Shown here: positions 18,041 through 28,177 of the stretch, piece by piece
How positions within the stretch are numbered: the first letter of the stretch is position 1
Layout: the number at the start of each line of letters is the position of its first letter
NCBI GenBank assembly: GCA_020974905.1
Contig: CP087563.1
Location: 1,240,001-1,304,000, forward strand
Length of the DNA: 64,000 nt
DNA from: Planctomycetes bacterium syqfu
GTDB taxonomy: Bacteria > Planctomycetota > Phycisphaerae > Phycisphaerales > Phycisphaeraceae
Reading direction: 5' to 3'
Program-made: the position numbers and the translations under genes
The notes under the pieces: generated by a model
The model's database searches: none
What the model saw: the letters and a program-made list of their open reading frames with translations, nothing else
What the model was told of the DNA's origin: nothing

Positions 18041-18189
18041 TTGCCCCACAATCAGCATCGGAATATTTCATAAAACAAATATCAGATATATCAGGATTCG
18101 AAGGAGGACATGTTCTACAATTTTTAATCAAGCAAACCTGACGATCCCATTGGCTGCAAGGGTTCGGCAACTGATCAAGAGGGCCATCC

Positions 18190-18999
18190 ATGACGCACAA
18201 AGACCAGAACCGGGCCTTTACCCTGATTGAGTTGCTGGTGGTGATCAGCATTGTCGCACTCTTGATTTCCATCCTGCTTCCTGCTTTGAGCAAGGCTCGC
18301 AAAGCAGCGCGTCTGATGCAATGCATGACGCATGTCCGTCAACACGCTTCAGGCTATGCGATGTACGCGATCGACAATCACTCGGCGTGGCCCAAGTACA
18401 TGTCCGGCACGCAGGCCGTCTCCGCCGATGCCGATGGATATCTGGAACAATTACTCTCGCCTTACCTTGTCAAGTCCGGCTGGGGCAACAAGGTTCCCAG
18501 TTTCACCAACAACGGGGTCGGCGGGAAAATCTGGCTTTGCCCTGAATCAGGCATGAATGTAGACAAGCATTCTGGACGTGATAAATACTTTGACGAAACA
18601 GGCAACCTGCTGGGAAACAACAATTCGTACTTCGGACTTTATCAGCATGCTCGCTATGACATTCAAACCGTCAAGCCCAGCGATGCAGGCAAGAAGGAAC
18701 TCTGTGTCTCCTATGACCCCGACCACTTCACCCGACATCAAGGCGTTCCCGTGCAATACTGCTCATCGCGTGGTATTGCCCTGTATGGCGGTGACCCGCG
18801 TTCCAACTCCCTGCCACGTCCCAGCTTTCATGATGCCTATGTCCGCCCTACCGGATTCATCGACGGACATGCAGCCTTGTTATCCGATGACTACTACACC
18901 CTCCAGGATATTTGCTGGGCCTTGTTTGATGGGGGACACAGCTATAACAACTACCGTGGCCCCGAAGCCAACTCCGACTTTAGCATCAATGCGTATTAA
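18190..18999 (+). CDS. Pseudopilin-like protein, H-X9-DG type
   Basis: This is a 269-residue protein. The N-terminus [20 protein letters not shown] is the prepilin cleavage/anchor motif. The C-terminal part contains [19 protein letters not shown], close to the planctomycete H-X9-DG prepilin-associated motif. It presumably sits in the cytoplasmic membrane with a periplasmic domain; many Planctomycetota encode dozens of these near glycan genes, and their function is unknown. AGAGGG lies 9 bases upstream of the ATG. Codon use is ordinary, unlike the pseudopilin at 0.7 kb. A strong terminator follows. Confidence 0.85.
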   Translation: MTHKDQNRAFTLIELLVVISIVALLISILLPALSKARKAARLMQCMTHVRQHASGYAMYAIDNHSAWPKYMSGTQAVSADADGYLEQLLSPYLVKSGWGNKVPSFTNNGVGGKIWLCPESGMNVDKHSGRDKYFDETGNLLGNNNSYFGLYQHARYDIQTVKPSDAGKKELCVSYDPDHFTRHQGVPVQYCSSRGIALYGGDPRSNSLPRPSFHDAYVRPTGFIDGHAALLSDDYYTLQDICWALFDGGHSYNNYRGPEANSDFSINAY

Positions 19000-19044
19000 A
19001 ACCGCAAACAATACTCCCGCACCATTCAGACACATGCAGCAGGG

Positions 19045-19077
19045 CGCTCAACAAACGGTTTGTTGGGCGTTCTTTTT
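19045..19077 (+). terminator. Intrinsic terminator
   Basis: CGCTCAACAAA pairs with TTTGTTGGGCG (11 bp) around CGG, followed by TTCTTTTT. It ends the pseudopilin transcript. Confidence 0.9.
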
Positions 19078-19187
19078 ACATCCAATCCCTCTCCACATCA
19101 TGCCTGCGATCAATTCGTTGAGGTGTTATCTTGATTAGAAGCAATCACAGCCCATCCTTGAAACGATCACTTAACAGGAAGATGTCG

Positions 19188-20369
19188 ATGGCTGATCAGT
19201 CCTCCCGATTACAGATTGGTGTACAGGTGCCTGCTGACGAAGGACACGGACGCAAGCTCATCCGTGGGATTGAACAGTATGCCCGTGATCGTGGCAACTG
19301 GGACTTCTGGTGGGATCGCTATCGTGACCCGGAGTTTGTAACAACGTATCCATTGAATGCATTGATCACAGCGGTTCACGATCAGCGTTATGTGGATCAA
19401 TACAAGAAACTCAAAATCCCCGTAGTCTGCGTCACCGGTTCACTTGCTGCTGGTCAATTGCCACTGGTTACTATCGACAACATGAAGATCGGTCAGATCG
19501 CAGCAGACTACCTGATGGACCTGGGCTTTGATCGATTAGCTTATTTCAAACCGCGCGATTACAGCGAGGACTATCGCTTCCATGGTTTTGATAAACGCAT
19601 TGGGCAACGTCATAGCCATGCGCAGACAATGCACTTTCCCAACCATGAAAAACTCATCGACATGACGCCGATTCAGCGTGTCAAGATTTATCACAAATGG
19701 CTTGATCAATTGCAATTTCCCATTGCCATCTTTGCCTACAACGATCTGTATGCGATGGAATTGATGATGACCTGTCGGAGTCATGGGTTGCGTGTGCCTG
19801 AGGATGTTGCGATTCTCGGCGTGGATGACGATGAACTGGCCTGCCTATTATCACAGACACCGTTATCGAGTATTGATACGGGAGCCTTTAGTGCTGGTTA
19901 CCAGGCAGCCCAATTGCTCGATCGCATTCTTGATGGCCACAAACCACCCAAGCGTCCGATCTTCACCCAAGCCGTTGGCGTGGTCTCACGTCAATCCACC
20001 GATGTATTGGCGGTGGACGATCCTGACCTGGCCCAGGCTTTGGCACTGATCAGGCGCTTTGCTTGTGAAGGCATGTCAGCCAATGATGTGCTTGAGAAGG
20101 TGATGATCTCACGCACGAGCATGGAGCAACGATTTCACAAATTGCTCAACCGATCCATCCACCAGGAAATTCTGCGCGTCCGACTGGATAAGGCAAGGTA
20201 CTTGTTGCGGACGACTGATCTGCCTATGCCCGACATTGCCGAACGTTGTGGATTCAGCTATGCCTCACAACTCAGTCACATCTTTAAACGTGAAACCGAC
20301 ATGACGCCTCGTACTTATCGACTATCCATGCGACAAAGTACTGGTAGTGAGTCGGATATTCTCGATTAA
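19188..20369 (+). CDS. XylR-type AraC-family regulator with LacI-like sensor
   Basis: This is a 393-residue protein. The first 280 residues form a periplasmic-binding-protein-like sugar sensor (VPADEGHGRKLIRGIEQYAR at the start, GLRVPEDVAILGVDDDELAC, PLSSIDTG). The last 100 residues are an AraC-type double helix-turn-helix (RLDKARYLLRTTDLPMPDIA, CGFSYASQLSHIFKRETDMTP). This architecture is that of E. coli XylR, an activator that responds to a sugar. Start choice: ATGs lie at 19182 and 19188; AGGA is 8 bases before the latter. The GH78 gene begins 33 bases downstream and is almost surely co-transcribed. Confidence 0.92.
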   Translation: MADQSSRLQIGVQVPADEGHGRKLIRGIEQYARDRGNWDFWWDRYRDPEFVTTYPLNALITAVHDQRYVDQYKKLKIPVVCVTGSLAAGQLPLVTIDNMKIGQIAADYLMDLGFDRLAYFKPRDYSEDYRFHGFDKRIGQRHSHAQTMHFPNHEKLIDMTPIQRVKIYHKWLDQLQFPIAIFAYNDLYAMELMMTCRSHGLRVPEDVAILGVDDDELACLLSQTPLSSIDTGAFSAGYQAAQLLDRILDGHKPPKRPIFTQAVGVVSRQSTDVLAVDDPDLAQALALIRRFACEGMSANDVLEKVMISRTSMEQRFHKLLNRSIHQEILRVRLDKARYLLRTTDLPMPDIAERCGFSYASQLSHIFKRETDMTPRTYRLSMRQSTGSESDILD

Positions 20370-20402
20370 CCCTTCTTTTCAAACTTCAATCGGAATCAGC
20401 AT

Positions 20403-22880
20403 ATGTCTACAGCTTCAACATTCAATCAACATCCCAACATCATGTGGCTTGGCGAAACAGGCCCTGACACACAAACCCGACTCTTCCGCCGCAGGTTTCA
20501 GGTTCAAGGCAAGATCACGCAAGCGTGCATCCGACTCTTTGCTGAAGCGAAATACCTGCTCTATGTCAACGGCCAATTTATCGACCGCGGTCCATGCTTT
20601 CATCATCCCATGATCGCACCGTTCGATGAGATTGATCTGAGTGAATACCTGATCGAAGGCGATAATGTCATCGCGGTGTTGGTTCAAGCCATCAACATGG
20701 GATTACATAACCACGTCCCTAGTGGGCAGCCCGGTCTTTGTGTACAACTTGATTGGGCGGATCAAAACGGTGTCCATCAGATCACAGCTGATGAACACTG
20801 GCGCGTCGGTGATCAAACCGGTTGGCAATGGCCTGCACCCAAGCGAACTTGGGCCATTGGTCCCATTGAAATCTATGACATGTCCAAAGCGAAACACGGT
20901 TGGCAGAATCTTGCCTTTGATGACCAACATTGGCAAACACCTCAACTCTCCAAACTGGGCAGCACGGTCCCCGGCGGGATTCAAACCATCCCCCGTCCCA
21001 CCCCGACACTGCGGTATCAATGGATCGGTTTGGACTTCCACAACATCACCGAGATTCAGATCACCGACGAACCCATCGTGACCATCCAAACCGACAAGTC
21101 AGCAGAAGAACACAGCAAGCGTCTGGAAAATCTCTCAACGATCAACACCACGGACGAGATCACCTGCGAGCAAGATCCAACCGATCCCCATGCCATGCAA
21201 ATCAACGGTCTGACACCAGACCGTGGCATGGTGTTACAGCTTGATCTTGGTGCGATGCATGTCGGGCAGATATGCCTTGATGCCACCTGCCCATCGGATG
21301 GCGTGATCGACATTGCATGGTGTGAAGCAAAAGCTGACGACAAAGCGTCCTTCTCACGCAAAGGCGCCTGCTACGCAGACCGGATCATCGCATGCAAAGG
21401 TGAACTCAACTGGCGTCCCATCACGTTCAGTGGCATGCGTTATGTCACCTTGATCTTCCGTGGCTTCACCGGCAATTTGCAGATTCATCGCACAGGGGTC
21501 CATGCCAGCATTCCCGACCTTCAATGGAACACGGATTTCAAGACGTCCGACAACCTGCTCAATGACATCCATGCCATATGCCAACGGACACTCTGTGTGG
21601 GCAGCCAGGAATCGCTGATGGATTGCCCGACCCGCGAACAGGCAGCATACATTGGCGATGGCTTGCCGGTGGCAATGTGGATCGGTCGTCTCACCGGGGA
21701 CTGGCGTTATTTCAAAGACATGATCATCGAACAGTTCCGCCGCCAATCGCCTTGCGGACTGGTGCGCTCGACACTCTACAGTTGGCGTGATGATACACTG
21801 GTGGATTACAACCTCATTGCCCTGCTGGGGCTGAAGGATTACCTGCAAATCACAGGCGATCAGCAAACCGTCCAATCCGTCCTGCCTGCTGCACGTAAGG
21901 TCCTGGGATGGTTCACCCAACAGCTTGATGAAAATGACGGACTCCTCTCATGGCAATGGCAGGCCGAGCGTCCGGTGAGTCATCGTGAAGATCAATTTGA
22001 ACCCGACTGCCCGCAGATCACCAGTATGAATCTGTTCATCGATCATGCTGGGATGGGTTGGCATTGCATTGAGGATGCAGGGCTGGATCGCCGCGGGACC
22101 AATGCTGCGCTGCACGCATTTCTGGGGATCGCCTTACAAACAATGGTCGAAATTGAAAACACCGTCGGTGATCCAACGCTTGCGATAAAATGTCAGCAAC
22201 GTGCAGAGCAACTGAAAACCAAAGCCAATGCTACGTTTTTTAATGCTGCAGAAAATGCCTATGTCGATGGCGTGCATGAAGGTCAACCACTCAAACAAAT
22301 CAGCGAGCAAACCAACACCTTGGCCATCCTCGCAGGTTGGTGTTCTGACAAACAAGCACGAACGATTCTCACGCGATTACTCCAAACGGATGATCCAAGC
22401 ATTGCACGCAACGGGTACTACTTCTGGCTCTACACCTTCCAAGCCTTGAACCAGTTGGGTATGCTCCCGTTGGCAATTGAAAAAATCCGCCAACTCTGGA
22501 TGCCGGTGATCAACGCGGGCGCCAGCACCGTCTGGGAGACCATGGCAGGCGATCATCTGGATTCGCATTGTCACCCCTGGTCCTGCGTGCCTGCTTCAAC
22601 ACTCATCACTGACATCCTGGGGCTGGGTGGATTGGAAAGTGACATGCCGCGAATCACACCACGATGTGATTTACTCGAACATGCCCAAGGCAGCATGTAC
22701 ACCCGGCGTGGCAAAGCATCCATCCAATGGCAAAGCAACGATGACATGATCAAACTCACCGGCCAATTACCTGATGGCCTGCACGCTCAACTGATTCTGC
22801 CCAACGCGCAACACAACATTGAAATTCAAGGACAGTGGCAACACACAATCAATCGCAGCGCTTTATGTGCGATTTCGTGA
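20403..22880 (+). CDS. GH78 alpha-L-rhamnosidase-like enzyme
   Basis: This is an 825-residue protein. N-terminal beta modules (FAEAKYLLYVNGQFIDRGP, VIAVLVQAINMG) are typical of bacterial rhamnosidases. They are followed by an (alpha/alpha)6 catalytic domain beginning near residue 385 with SQESLMDCPTREQAAYIGDG, the GH78 signature in which the acid residues near DCPTRE are catalytic. The C-terminal beta domain ends the protein. It removes terminal alpha-L-rhamnose or a related sugar. No signal peptide is visible, which suggests a cytoplasmic enzyme acting on imported oligosaccharides. It sits directly behind the XylR-type regulator in one operon. Confidence 0.85.
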   Translation: MSTASTFNQHPNIMWLGETGPDTQTRLFRRRFQVQGKITQACIRLFAEAKYLLYVNGQFIDRGPCFHHPMIAPFDEIDLSEYLIEGDNVIAVLVQAINMGLHNHVPSGQPGLCVQLDWADQNGVHQITADEHWRVGDQTGWQWPAPKRTWAIGPIEIYDMSKAKHGWQNLAFDDQHWQTPQLSKLGSTVPGGIQTIPRPTPTLRYQWIGLDFHNITEIQITDEPIVTIQTDKSAEEHSKRLENLSTINTTDEITCEQDPTDPHAMQINGLTPDRGMVLQLDLGAMHVGQICLDATCPSDGVIDIAWCEAKADDKASFSRKGACYADRIIACKGELNWRPITFSGMRYVTLIFRGFTGNLQIHRTGVHASIPDLQWNTDFKTSDNLLNDIHAICQRTLCVGSQESLMDCPTREQAAYIGDGLPVAMWIGRLTGDWRYFKDMIIEQFRRQSPCGLVRSTLYSWRDDTLVDYNLIALLGLKDYLQITGDQQTVQSVLPAARKVLGWFTQQLDENDGLLSWQWQAERPVSHREDQFEPDCPQITSMNLFIDHAGMGWHCIEDAGLDRRGTNAALHAFLGIALQTMVEIENTVGDPTLAIKCQQRAEQLKTKANATFFNAAENAYVDGVHEGQPLKQISEQTNTLAILAGWCSDKQARTILTRLLQTDDPSIARNGYYFWLYTFQALNQLGMLPLAIEKIRQLWMPVINAGASTVWETMAGDHLDSHCHPWSCVPASTLITDILGLGGLESDMPRITPRCDLLEHAQGSMYTRRGKASIQWQSNDDMIKLTGQLPDGLHAQLILPNAQHNIEIQGQWQHTINRSALCAIS

Positions 22881-22989
22881 TCTGATACAGATACCAAAAG
22901 AGAATCAGCTACATCATCTCAATACATTCGCGTCTGATTTGCAGCGATTTTTTCGCTTAAAAATCACGGGTATCCCATGGTGATTGGGT

Positions 22990-23009
22990 TATACTGTGTT
23001 GACAACACA
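22990..23009 (+). promoter_or_regulatory. Promoter -10 with overlapping 15-bp palindrome
   Basis: TATACT (22990-22995) is a good -10 box. Overlapping and following it is the perfect palindrome TGTGTTG-A-CAACACA (22995-23009), 20 bases before the ATG at 23030. It is well placed as an operator of the four-gene operon downstream. No clear -35 is seen. Confidence 0.55.
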
Positions 23010-23029
23010 ACCTCATGAAGGGTCCAGCC

Positions 23030-25258
23030 ATGCATCACCCTCCCGCCCATGGTCTGCTGTCTTTTTCAGGCCTGATGGTGGCGTGTTTACTGGTCCAATT
23101 GGTAACGCTTGCCCCAACGCAGGCACAGGATCAGAACGCCACCCTGCCCCAAGCAATCGAGCAACATAACCCAAAACGTGTTGCCCAATTACTCAACGAC
23201 GCTGTCGATCCCAACAGTGACGAATGGCCAGTCCATCCGTTGGTGTTGGCGATTGAACAGAAACAGATTCAAATTGCGGAGTTGTTACTGGATCATGGTG
23301 CGCATCTGATTACTGCACCCGATGGTCGCCCGCTGCTACATCTGGCATTGGCATCCGGTCAAACGCAGTTACTCAAAGTCCTGCTGGATGCGGGGTATGA
23401 TCCAGAGATCGCCGATGACAACGGGCAACGATTGATGCATCATGCAGCGAATCTGGGCAATGAAGAAGCAATCAAGCTGCTGCTTGCAAGATTGGTGCGA
23501 ACGCAGGATGCGGACAACAATGGGCAGACACCGTTGGACATTGCCCGAGCGCGTGGATCGCCACAAATTATCAAGCTTCTTGAATCCGCAGAGAAACCCA
23601 AAGTCGATCAACCTGCCACCCAACAAGTCACCACAACCGATCAACTCATCGCAGCCCTGCGCAACGCCAACGACGGCGACATCATCGAACTTGGTGCAGG
23701 TCAATTCACCGGCCCATTCTTCATCAAAAACAAAAAACTCACCCTGCGTGGCATCTCCGACAGCAAGACTCAATTAATAGGTGGTCAGCAGACTTTGGTC
23801 GTCGGCGTGACGCAAGGCGCAGAACTGACCCTTGCCAATGTTGCGATCAAACCCAATGCGCCCAAACAAGCAGGTGTCATCGTCCAAAAAGCCAAACTCA
23901 CCACGATCCGCTGCACAATGTCGCAGACGCCGGATTATGGTTTGTATGTGAGTGAAGGTATTGTTCGCGTGATTAACTGTGGTTTTGAGAAGACCGCCAA
24001 ACCGGCCATCGTTGCTTTTGCCAAGAGTCAGTTGTGGGTGGAAACGTCGTTTTTTCACGACATCAAGGACGCTGCGATTCATGTTCAGGATGGCACGCAA
24101 CTCAAACTTGATGCCTGCGGGTTTGAGAAGATTGCCAAGACCGCTGTTGTTGCGGTGCGTAGCCAGTCCGTCGTCGGCACACTGCTGTCTTTCACCGACT
24201 GCAAGGAAAGTCTGATCATGCAGGGCTCAGGCGAACTGGGCTATGTCCGCCAATCACAATTCAACAACAGTGGCGGTGTGTATATTCAGGATGTCAACCA
24301 ATCCATCATCATGGATAACACGTTCAACGCCAACCAGGTCGGCATCACCATTCGCGGTCGATCCCAAGCTCCCGCAGCCATTGCGCGGAATCGCATTGTC
24401 TTTCCTGAGCGTGGTGGGATTTACCTGACCAACACGATTGAAAACCGCCCCTCCGGATTGATCACTGCCAACGAAATCCTCGCATCGCCTAAACTCGGTG
24501 TGTTACTCGATGGCAAGATCAAAGCCACCTTGAATAACAACATCATCCTCACACCACGGATGGCGATCTCCATTCAAAATGGTGCTCGGGCAATCCTTGA
24601 TGGCAATTTGCTTCACGGTGACGAAGCTGCTGTAAACTTCTACAAAACGGATGCAACGCAAACCGTACTCCGGCGAGAATCACTACTCGGGTCAGTTCTG
24701 TCTGGCAAGCAATCGCCACTTCGATTGCCAACAACCAAACAGCTTCAGATTGTCATCCAAGACAATCCAGCCCTTGGTCAATCCACACGCAAGGTCATGA
24801 CGAGTGTGACTGATGTGGAAGAACTCGACACATCACTCAAAGCTTTACAGACGCAATGGGACACGGTCTCCAACAGCATTGAATCCCTGGCACAAGTCCG
24901 ACTGCTTGTCATTGATGCTGTCGGCAAAACCATTGCTCGCCCCTTCCGTGTTTACGATGGACGCAGTGCGGACTTTGGTGCGGTTGATGTTCTACCTGCT
25001 CATATCACCGACAAATCGGCGTTGGAACAAAGACTGGCACAAACTGATGATCCTGTCATCGCGCATCTGCTTAAAGCGATCTCAGATCCAAATGATTCAC
25101 CCAAGCTTTTAGACCATCCTGAGTTTGCCAACAAAGATCCATTTGCAAGCCCTGTTGAGAATCAACCTGAAAATGAACCAGAACTGACATTGCAGCAAAA
25201 ACTCAACCTGCTAGTCAACGACCGGTCCTTTACGATGAACAAATATTCAAAAAGGTGA
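23030..25258 (+). CDS. Exported ankyrin-repeat plus right-handed beta-helix protein
   Basis: This is a 742-residue protein. The signal peptide (LMVACLLVQLVTLAPTQAQ) is followed by four or five ankyrin repeats (about 30-190: AELLLDHGAHLITAPDGRPL, LKVLLDAGYDPEIADDNGQ, NNGQTPLDIARARGSPQIIK). A parallel beta-helix region runs from about 200 to 560 with many short N-rich turns (IMDNTFNANQVGITIR, LTANEIL-like repeats). The C-terminal 180 residues are of unknown fold. Beta-helices of this kind bind or cleave polysaccharide, but no lyase catalytic residues are evident. The start at 23030 is chosen because AAGGG lies 7 bases upstream. The frame ends at a GTGA overlap with the next gene, where a -1 shift in an A5 run would fuse the two. 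Confidence 0.8.
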   Translation: MHHPPAHGLLSFSGLMVACLLVQLVTLAPTQAQDQNATLPQAIEQHNPKRVAQLLNDAVDPNSDEWPVHPLVLAIEQKQIQIAELLLDHGAHLITAPDGRPLLHLALASGQTQLLKVLLDAGYDPEIADDNGQRLMHHAANLGNEEAIKLLLARLVRTQDADNNGQTPLDIARARGSPQIIKLLESAEKPKVDQPATQQVTTTDQLIAALRNANDGDIIELGAGQFTGPFFIKNKKLTLRGISDSKTQLIGGQQTLVVGVTQGAELTLANVAIKPNAPKQAGVIVQKAKLTTIRCTMSQTPDYGLYVSEGIVRVINCGFEKTAKPAIVAFAKSQLWVETSFFHDIKDAAIHVQDGTQLKLDACGFEKIAKTAVVAVRSQSVVGTLLSFTDCKESLIMQGSGELGYVRQSQFNNSGGVYIQDVNQSIIMDNTFNANQVGITIRGRSQAPAAIARNRIVFPERGGIYLTNTIENRPSGLITANEILASPKLGVLLDGKIKATLNNNIILTPRMAISIQNGARAILDGNLLHGDEAAVNFYKTDATQTVLRRESLLGSVLSGKQSPLRLPTTKQLQIVIQDNPALGQSTRKVMTSVTDVEELDTSLKALQTQWDTVSNSIESLAQVRLLVIDAVGKTIARPFRVYDGRSADFGAVDVLPAHITDKSALEQRLAQTDDPVIAHLLKAISDPNDSPKLLDHPEFANKDPFASPVENQPENEPELTLQQKLNLLVNDRSFTMNKYSKR

Positions 25259-28155
25259 ATCTCTCACCGGGTATCAAAAATTTACTGAAAATGATCCAAC
25301 CGATGGATGCAAAACAGCGAGAGTCGCTACAGGGACGCAGTTTGATTCGTCGTGTTAATCGCTCTGTGCTTGAAACGATCTTTCCCGAGAGTTTAACACG
25401 CAGTGGCATCATCGCATCGTCCTTTGACGGCAGCTTCACCAATGTCCCGCCGGGCAGATATTGGGTGGTTGATCAGGATGATGACAACCGCGCACGACTG
25501 GTCGACATCCCTGAAGGTCGAAAAACACTGGTTGAATTTACGAACCCTCAATCGCTGTGGGTGACCTTTCATGTGGATGATCAAACCCAAACCCATTGCC
25601 TGATTAGTCTGCGAGCACAGGCCCAATGCATGCAGGCCCTGGCGGACACCTATCAGGCCGGATACCTGATGTATGCTGTGGGTTCGCTGTTACCTGATGT
25701 TGACACCAAGACGATTGATCAGGCGTTGGACTATGCACGGTCTCACTTGAATGAGGCGATGAAGCAACCAGCCATTCCCAAGGACATGCCGCGTGAAGAA
25801 TCAAAGAAAATCTGGACCGCGCACTACATCCAAGGCGAAGCCATCAAACGGATTTTCGCGGCAGCAGGCACAACCGAAGACATCGACTTGATCATCCAAT
25901 CGCTTCCAAGTGATGGGACGATGTTTACCTATGATTCATGGGTTGAACTCATTGCATTCATCGAAGCGCGTTTGGGGACACTTGAAAACGGCAAACTCAA
26001 ATCGCTTTTAACCGACGAGAGTCCGGCGTTTCAAATCGCAGCAGCACGCAACTTCGCCCGACATGGTTTGTTTTTGGGTAACGACATTCTCCGGGAACAT
26101 CTTCGTACCGCTGAATCACCATGGGAAGCCGGTGCCGTCATACCATCGCTATTTCATGATCCATCCAAACAGACACGCGAAGCGATGGCTGCCTACATCC
26201 GACGCTTCAAAGACGGATACAAGAAAACCAAACCGCAACATATTTCATGGATGACCGATGCCAGTCTCTACCTGATGACCTATGGCAGTAAGCAGGAACT
26301 CCAGGCGGTCAGTGATGCATTGATTGGCATTTATGAAGCACGCAAGTTTGCGATCGTTGCCGAGAATCCTTTGGATATCGCGCAGATGCTCCTTGACCAT
26401 AAGCACAATGATCAGGCATTAAGCATTGCTGAGTTTCTGCAGGATCGACCGGGTTATCATGAGTATTACCAAATTCTCGTAGACAAAGTAGCTGTCGCTG
26501 AAGCTCAGAAATCCCAACGTTTCGGGACAGGTTATCGCACTACCATCAATACCATCGGCATTGAACATGCCTACTTCCGCCCCAATGCCAAGAACGTGGA
26601 GTTCTGCCGCGGCTTTAACCGTGCTCATCAACTTAAGCCCAGCATGACAACCGGCTGGGGACTGTTTGGTCGATCCCCCTGGATGATCCTGCCACAGTTT
26701 GTTGATGACTATGCACAAATCTGGCTTAACGGGGAGAATTGGTATCGCCAACAACTTGAACACCTGCCGTGGGACACGATTGAGCAAAGCCTGGAAAAAC
26801 TGGGCAAAGACCAGCAACCACCCGGATATGATGCCTATCGCAATGCTCGACAGATTACCCACAAACACCTGGAATTTTCAAAACACCAGTTCCCCCGCCA
26901 AGTCAAACACTGGCCCTATGTCTGGAGCTATCTTGAAAAAGACAAGGAGTATGGTGGCGGTTTGACTGGCGTCATCGACTTGGATTGGCGCGTCTATGGT
27001 GATCAACTACAAGTCTATCTGACCATCAACCAACGCAGTCTATACAACGGTATCGGAACCTTGGCGGGAATGATTGGCCGCAATGGTAATAAAACCTTAT
27101 GGCCTCATCACAATGCCACGCTCCACCACGGCCTGGGATTGATCAAGTCTATTGAACTGCGTGACAGCAAGAATCATAAGATTGATCTTGCAGCACCGGT
27201 TCAGATGATCGGCTCAACCTTCGTGTATCAAACCAAGCTTCCTTCAACAGGTTTAACCGATCAGCGGATTGATATCACCTTGGACCTGCCCTACCGAACC
27301 ATGCTCATCACTGAGCCGTTATATGCAGGCATACTGACGCGAGCCAATCGCGTTCGCACGCTCTTGGCCAAACAGCATTGGGCGATGTTGCCAGAGACAC
27401 CTTCCATTGATCAGTTACTCGAAGTGGGTGACGCTTTTCTGGATACCGGCAACATGGATACTGCCTGGGCAGTGTACGAAAAAGCAACACAACATGCAGA
27501 TGCAACACCGAACACATGGCGTGAGATTGCCCGGCGTTTTGGGGTGATTGGACGACACGACACGGCTGCAGGCATCCTGATCTCCGCAGTGCGGTTGTCC
27601 CCAGACAATGTGAAACTCTGGACGCAGTTGGTGACCGAACTGTACAACGACGAGCAGTATGACAAAGCGGTGGATGCTGCAACTCGCGCAATGGAGCTTG
27701 ATCCAGAGAATATTTCGCTTCGATTGCTACGCAGCAGTTGCTTACTCATGTTAGGTAACCACGAACAAGCCCATGCAGACCTAGCCAAACTGACCGACCC
27801 GTTTATTCAGAGTTTCACACTACCGTTGATGTACATCGCAGCCAATGAGGAAGAATCACTGGATGCCAACGCAGCGTTAGCAGCATGCAAGGCGTACTTC
27901 GAGAAGTCTGAGAAAGACCAGAAACCCACGGATATTGGTGCCATCGCGAATCCGTATCATGCCAACGATTATTACAACCAGGCTCAGGACGATGTGCTTC
28001 AATGTCGCATTGCATCTCTGATTGCTCATCGCCTGCTCTACAACAATCAGAAAGATCAGGCCATCGGTTGGTTCAAGAAAGCAACGACTTTCACCCAACC
28101 CAAACTTCTTGAATATCGATTGGCAAAAAAACAACTCAAGCAACTTGCGCCTTAA
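25255..28155 (+). CDS. Large TPR-containing protein, possibly the frameshifted continuation of the preceding gene
   Basis: This 966-codon frame begins with GTG (MNLSPGIKNLLKMI) overlapping the previous stop by 4 bases. There is no signal peptide and no spaced ribosome binding site. Near the N-terminus is a small beta domain (FTNVPPGRYWVVDQDD) like exported carboxypeptidase-regulatory modules. The middle is helical, and about residues 715-950 hold TPR units (AWAVYEKATQHADATPNTWR, AVDAATRAMELDPENISLRL). An exported partner operon and missing signal peptide make a joined 1713-residue protein plausible. No function is recognised. Confidence 0.75.
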   Translation: MNLSPGIKNLLKMIQPMDAKQRESLQGRSLIRRVNRSVLETIFPESLTRSGIIASSFDGSFTNVPPGRYWVVDQDDDNRARLVDIPEGRKTLVEFTNPQSLWVTFHVDDQTQTHCLISLRAQAQCMQALADTYQAGYLMYAVGSLLPDVDTKTIDQALDYARSHLNEAMKQPAIPKDMPREESKKIWTAHYIQGEAIKRIFAAAGTTEDIDLIIQSLPSDGTMFTYDSWVELIAFIEARLGTLENGKLKSLLTDESPAFQIAAARNFARHGLFLGNDILREHLRTAESPWEAGAVIPSLFHDPSKQTREAMAAYIRRFKDGYKKTKPQHISWMTDASLYLMTYGSKQELQAVSDALIGIYEARKFAIVAENPLDIAQMLLDHKHNDQALSIAEFLQDRPGYHEYYQILVDKVAVAEAQKSQRFGTGYRTTINTIGIEHAYFRPNAKNVEFCRGFNRAHQLKPSMTTGWGLFGRSPWMILPQFVDDYAQIWLNGENWYRQQLEHLPWDTIEQSLEKLGKDQQPPGYDAYRNARQITHKHLEFSKHQFPRQVKHWPYVWSYLEKDKEYGGGLTGVIDLDWRVYGDQLQVYLTINQRSLYNGIGTLAGMIGRNGNKTLWPHHNATLHHGLGLIKSIELRDSKNHKIDLAAPVQMIGSTFVYQTKLPSTGLTDQRIDITLDLPYRTMLITEPLYAGILTRANRVRTLLAKQHWAMLPETPSIDQLLEVGDAFLDTGNMDTAWAVYEKATQHADATPNTWREIARRFGVIGRHDTAAGILISAVRLSPDNVKLWTQLVTELYNDEQYDKAVDAATRAMELDPENISLRLLRSSCLLMLGNHEQAHADLAKLTDPFIQSFTLPLMYIAANEEESLDANAALAACKAYFEKSEKDQKPTDIGAIANPYHANDYYNQAQDDVLQCRIASLIAHRLLYNNQKDQAIGWFKKATTFTQPKLLEYRLAKKQLKQLAP

Positions 28156-28177
28156 ACGGCATACTGGGAGAAACCTC

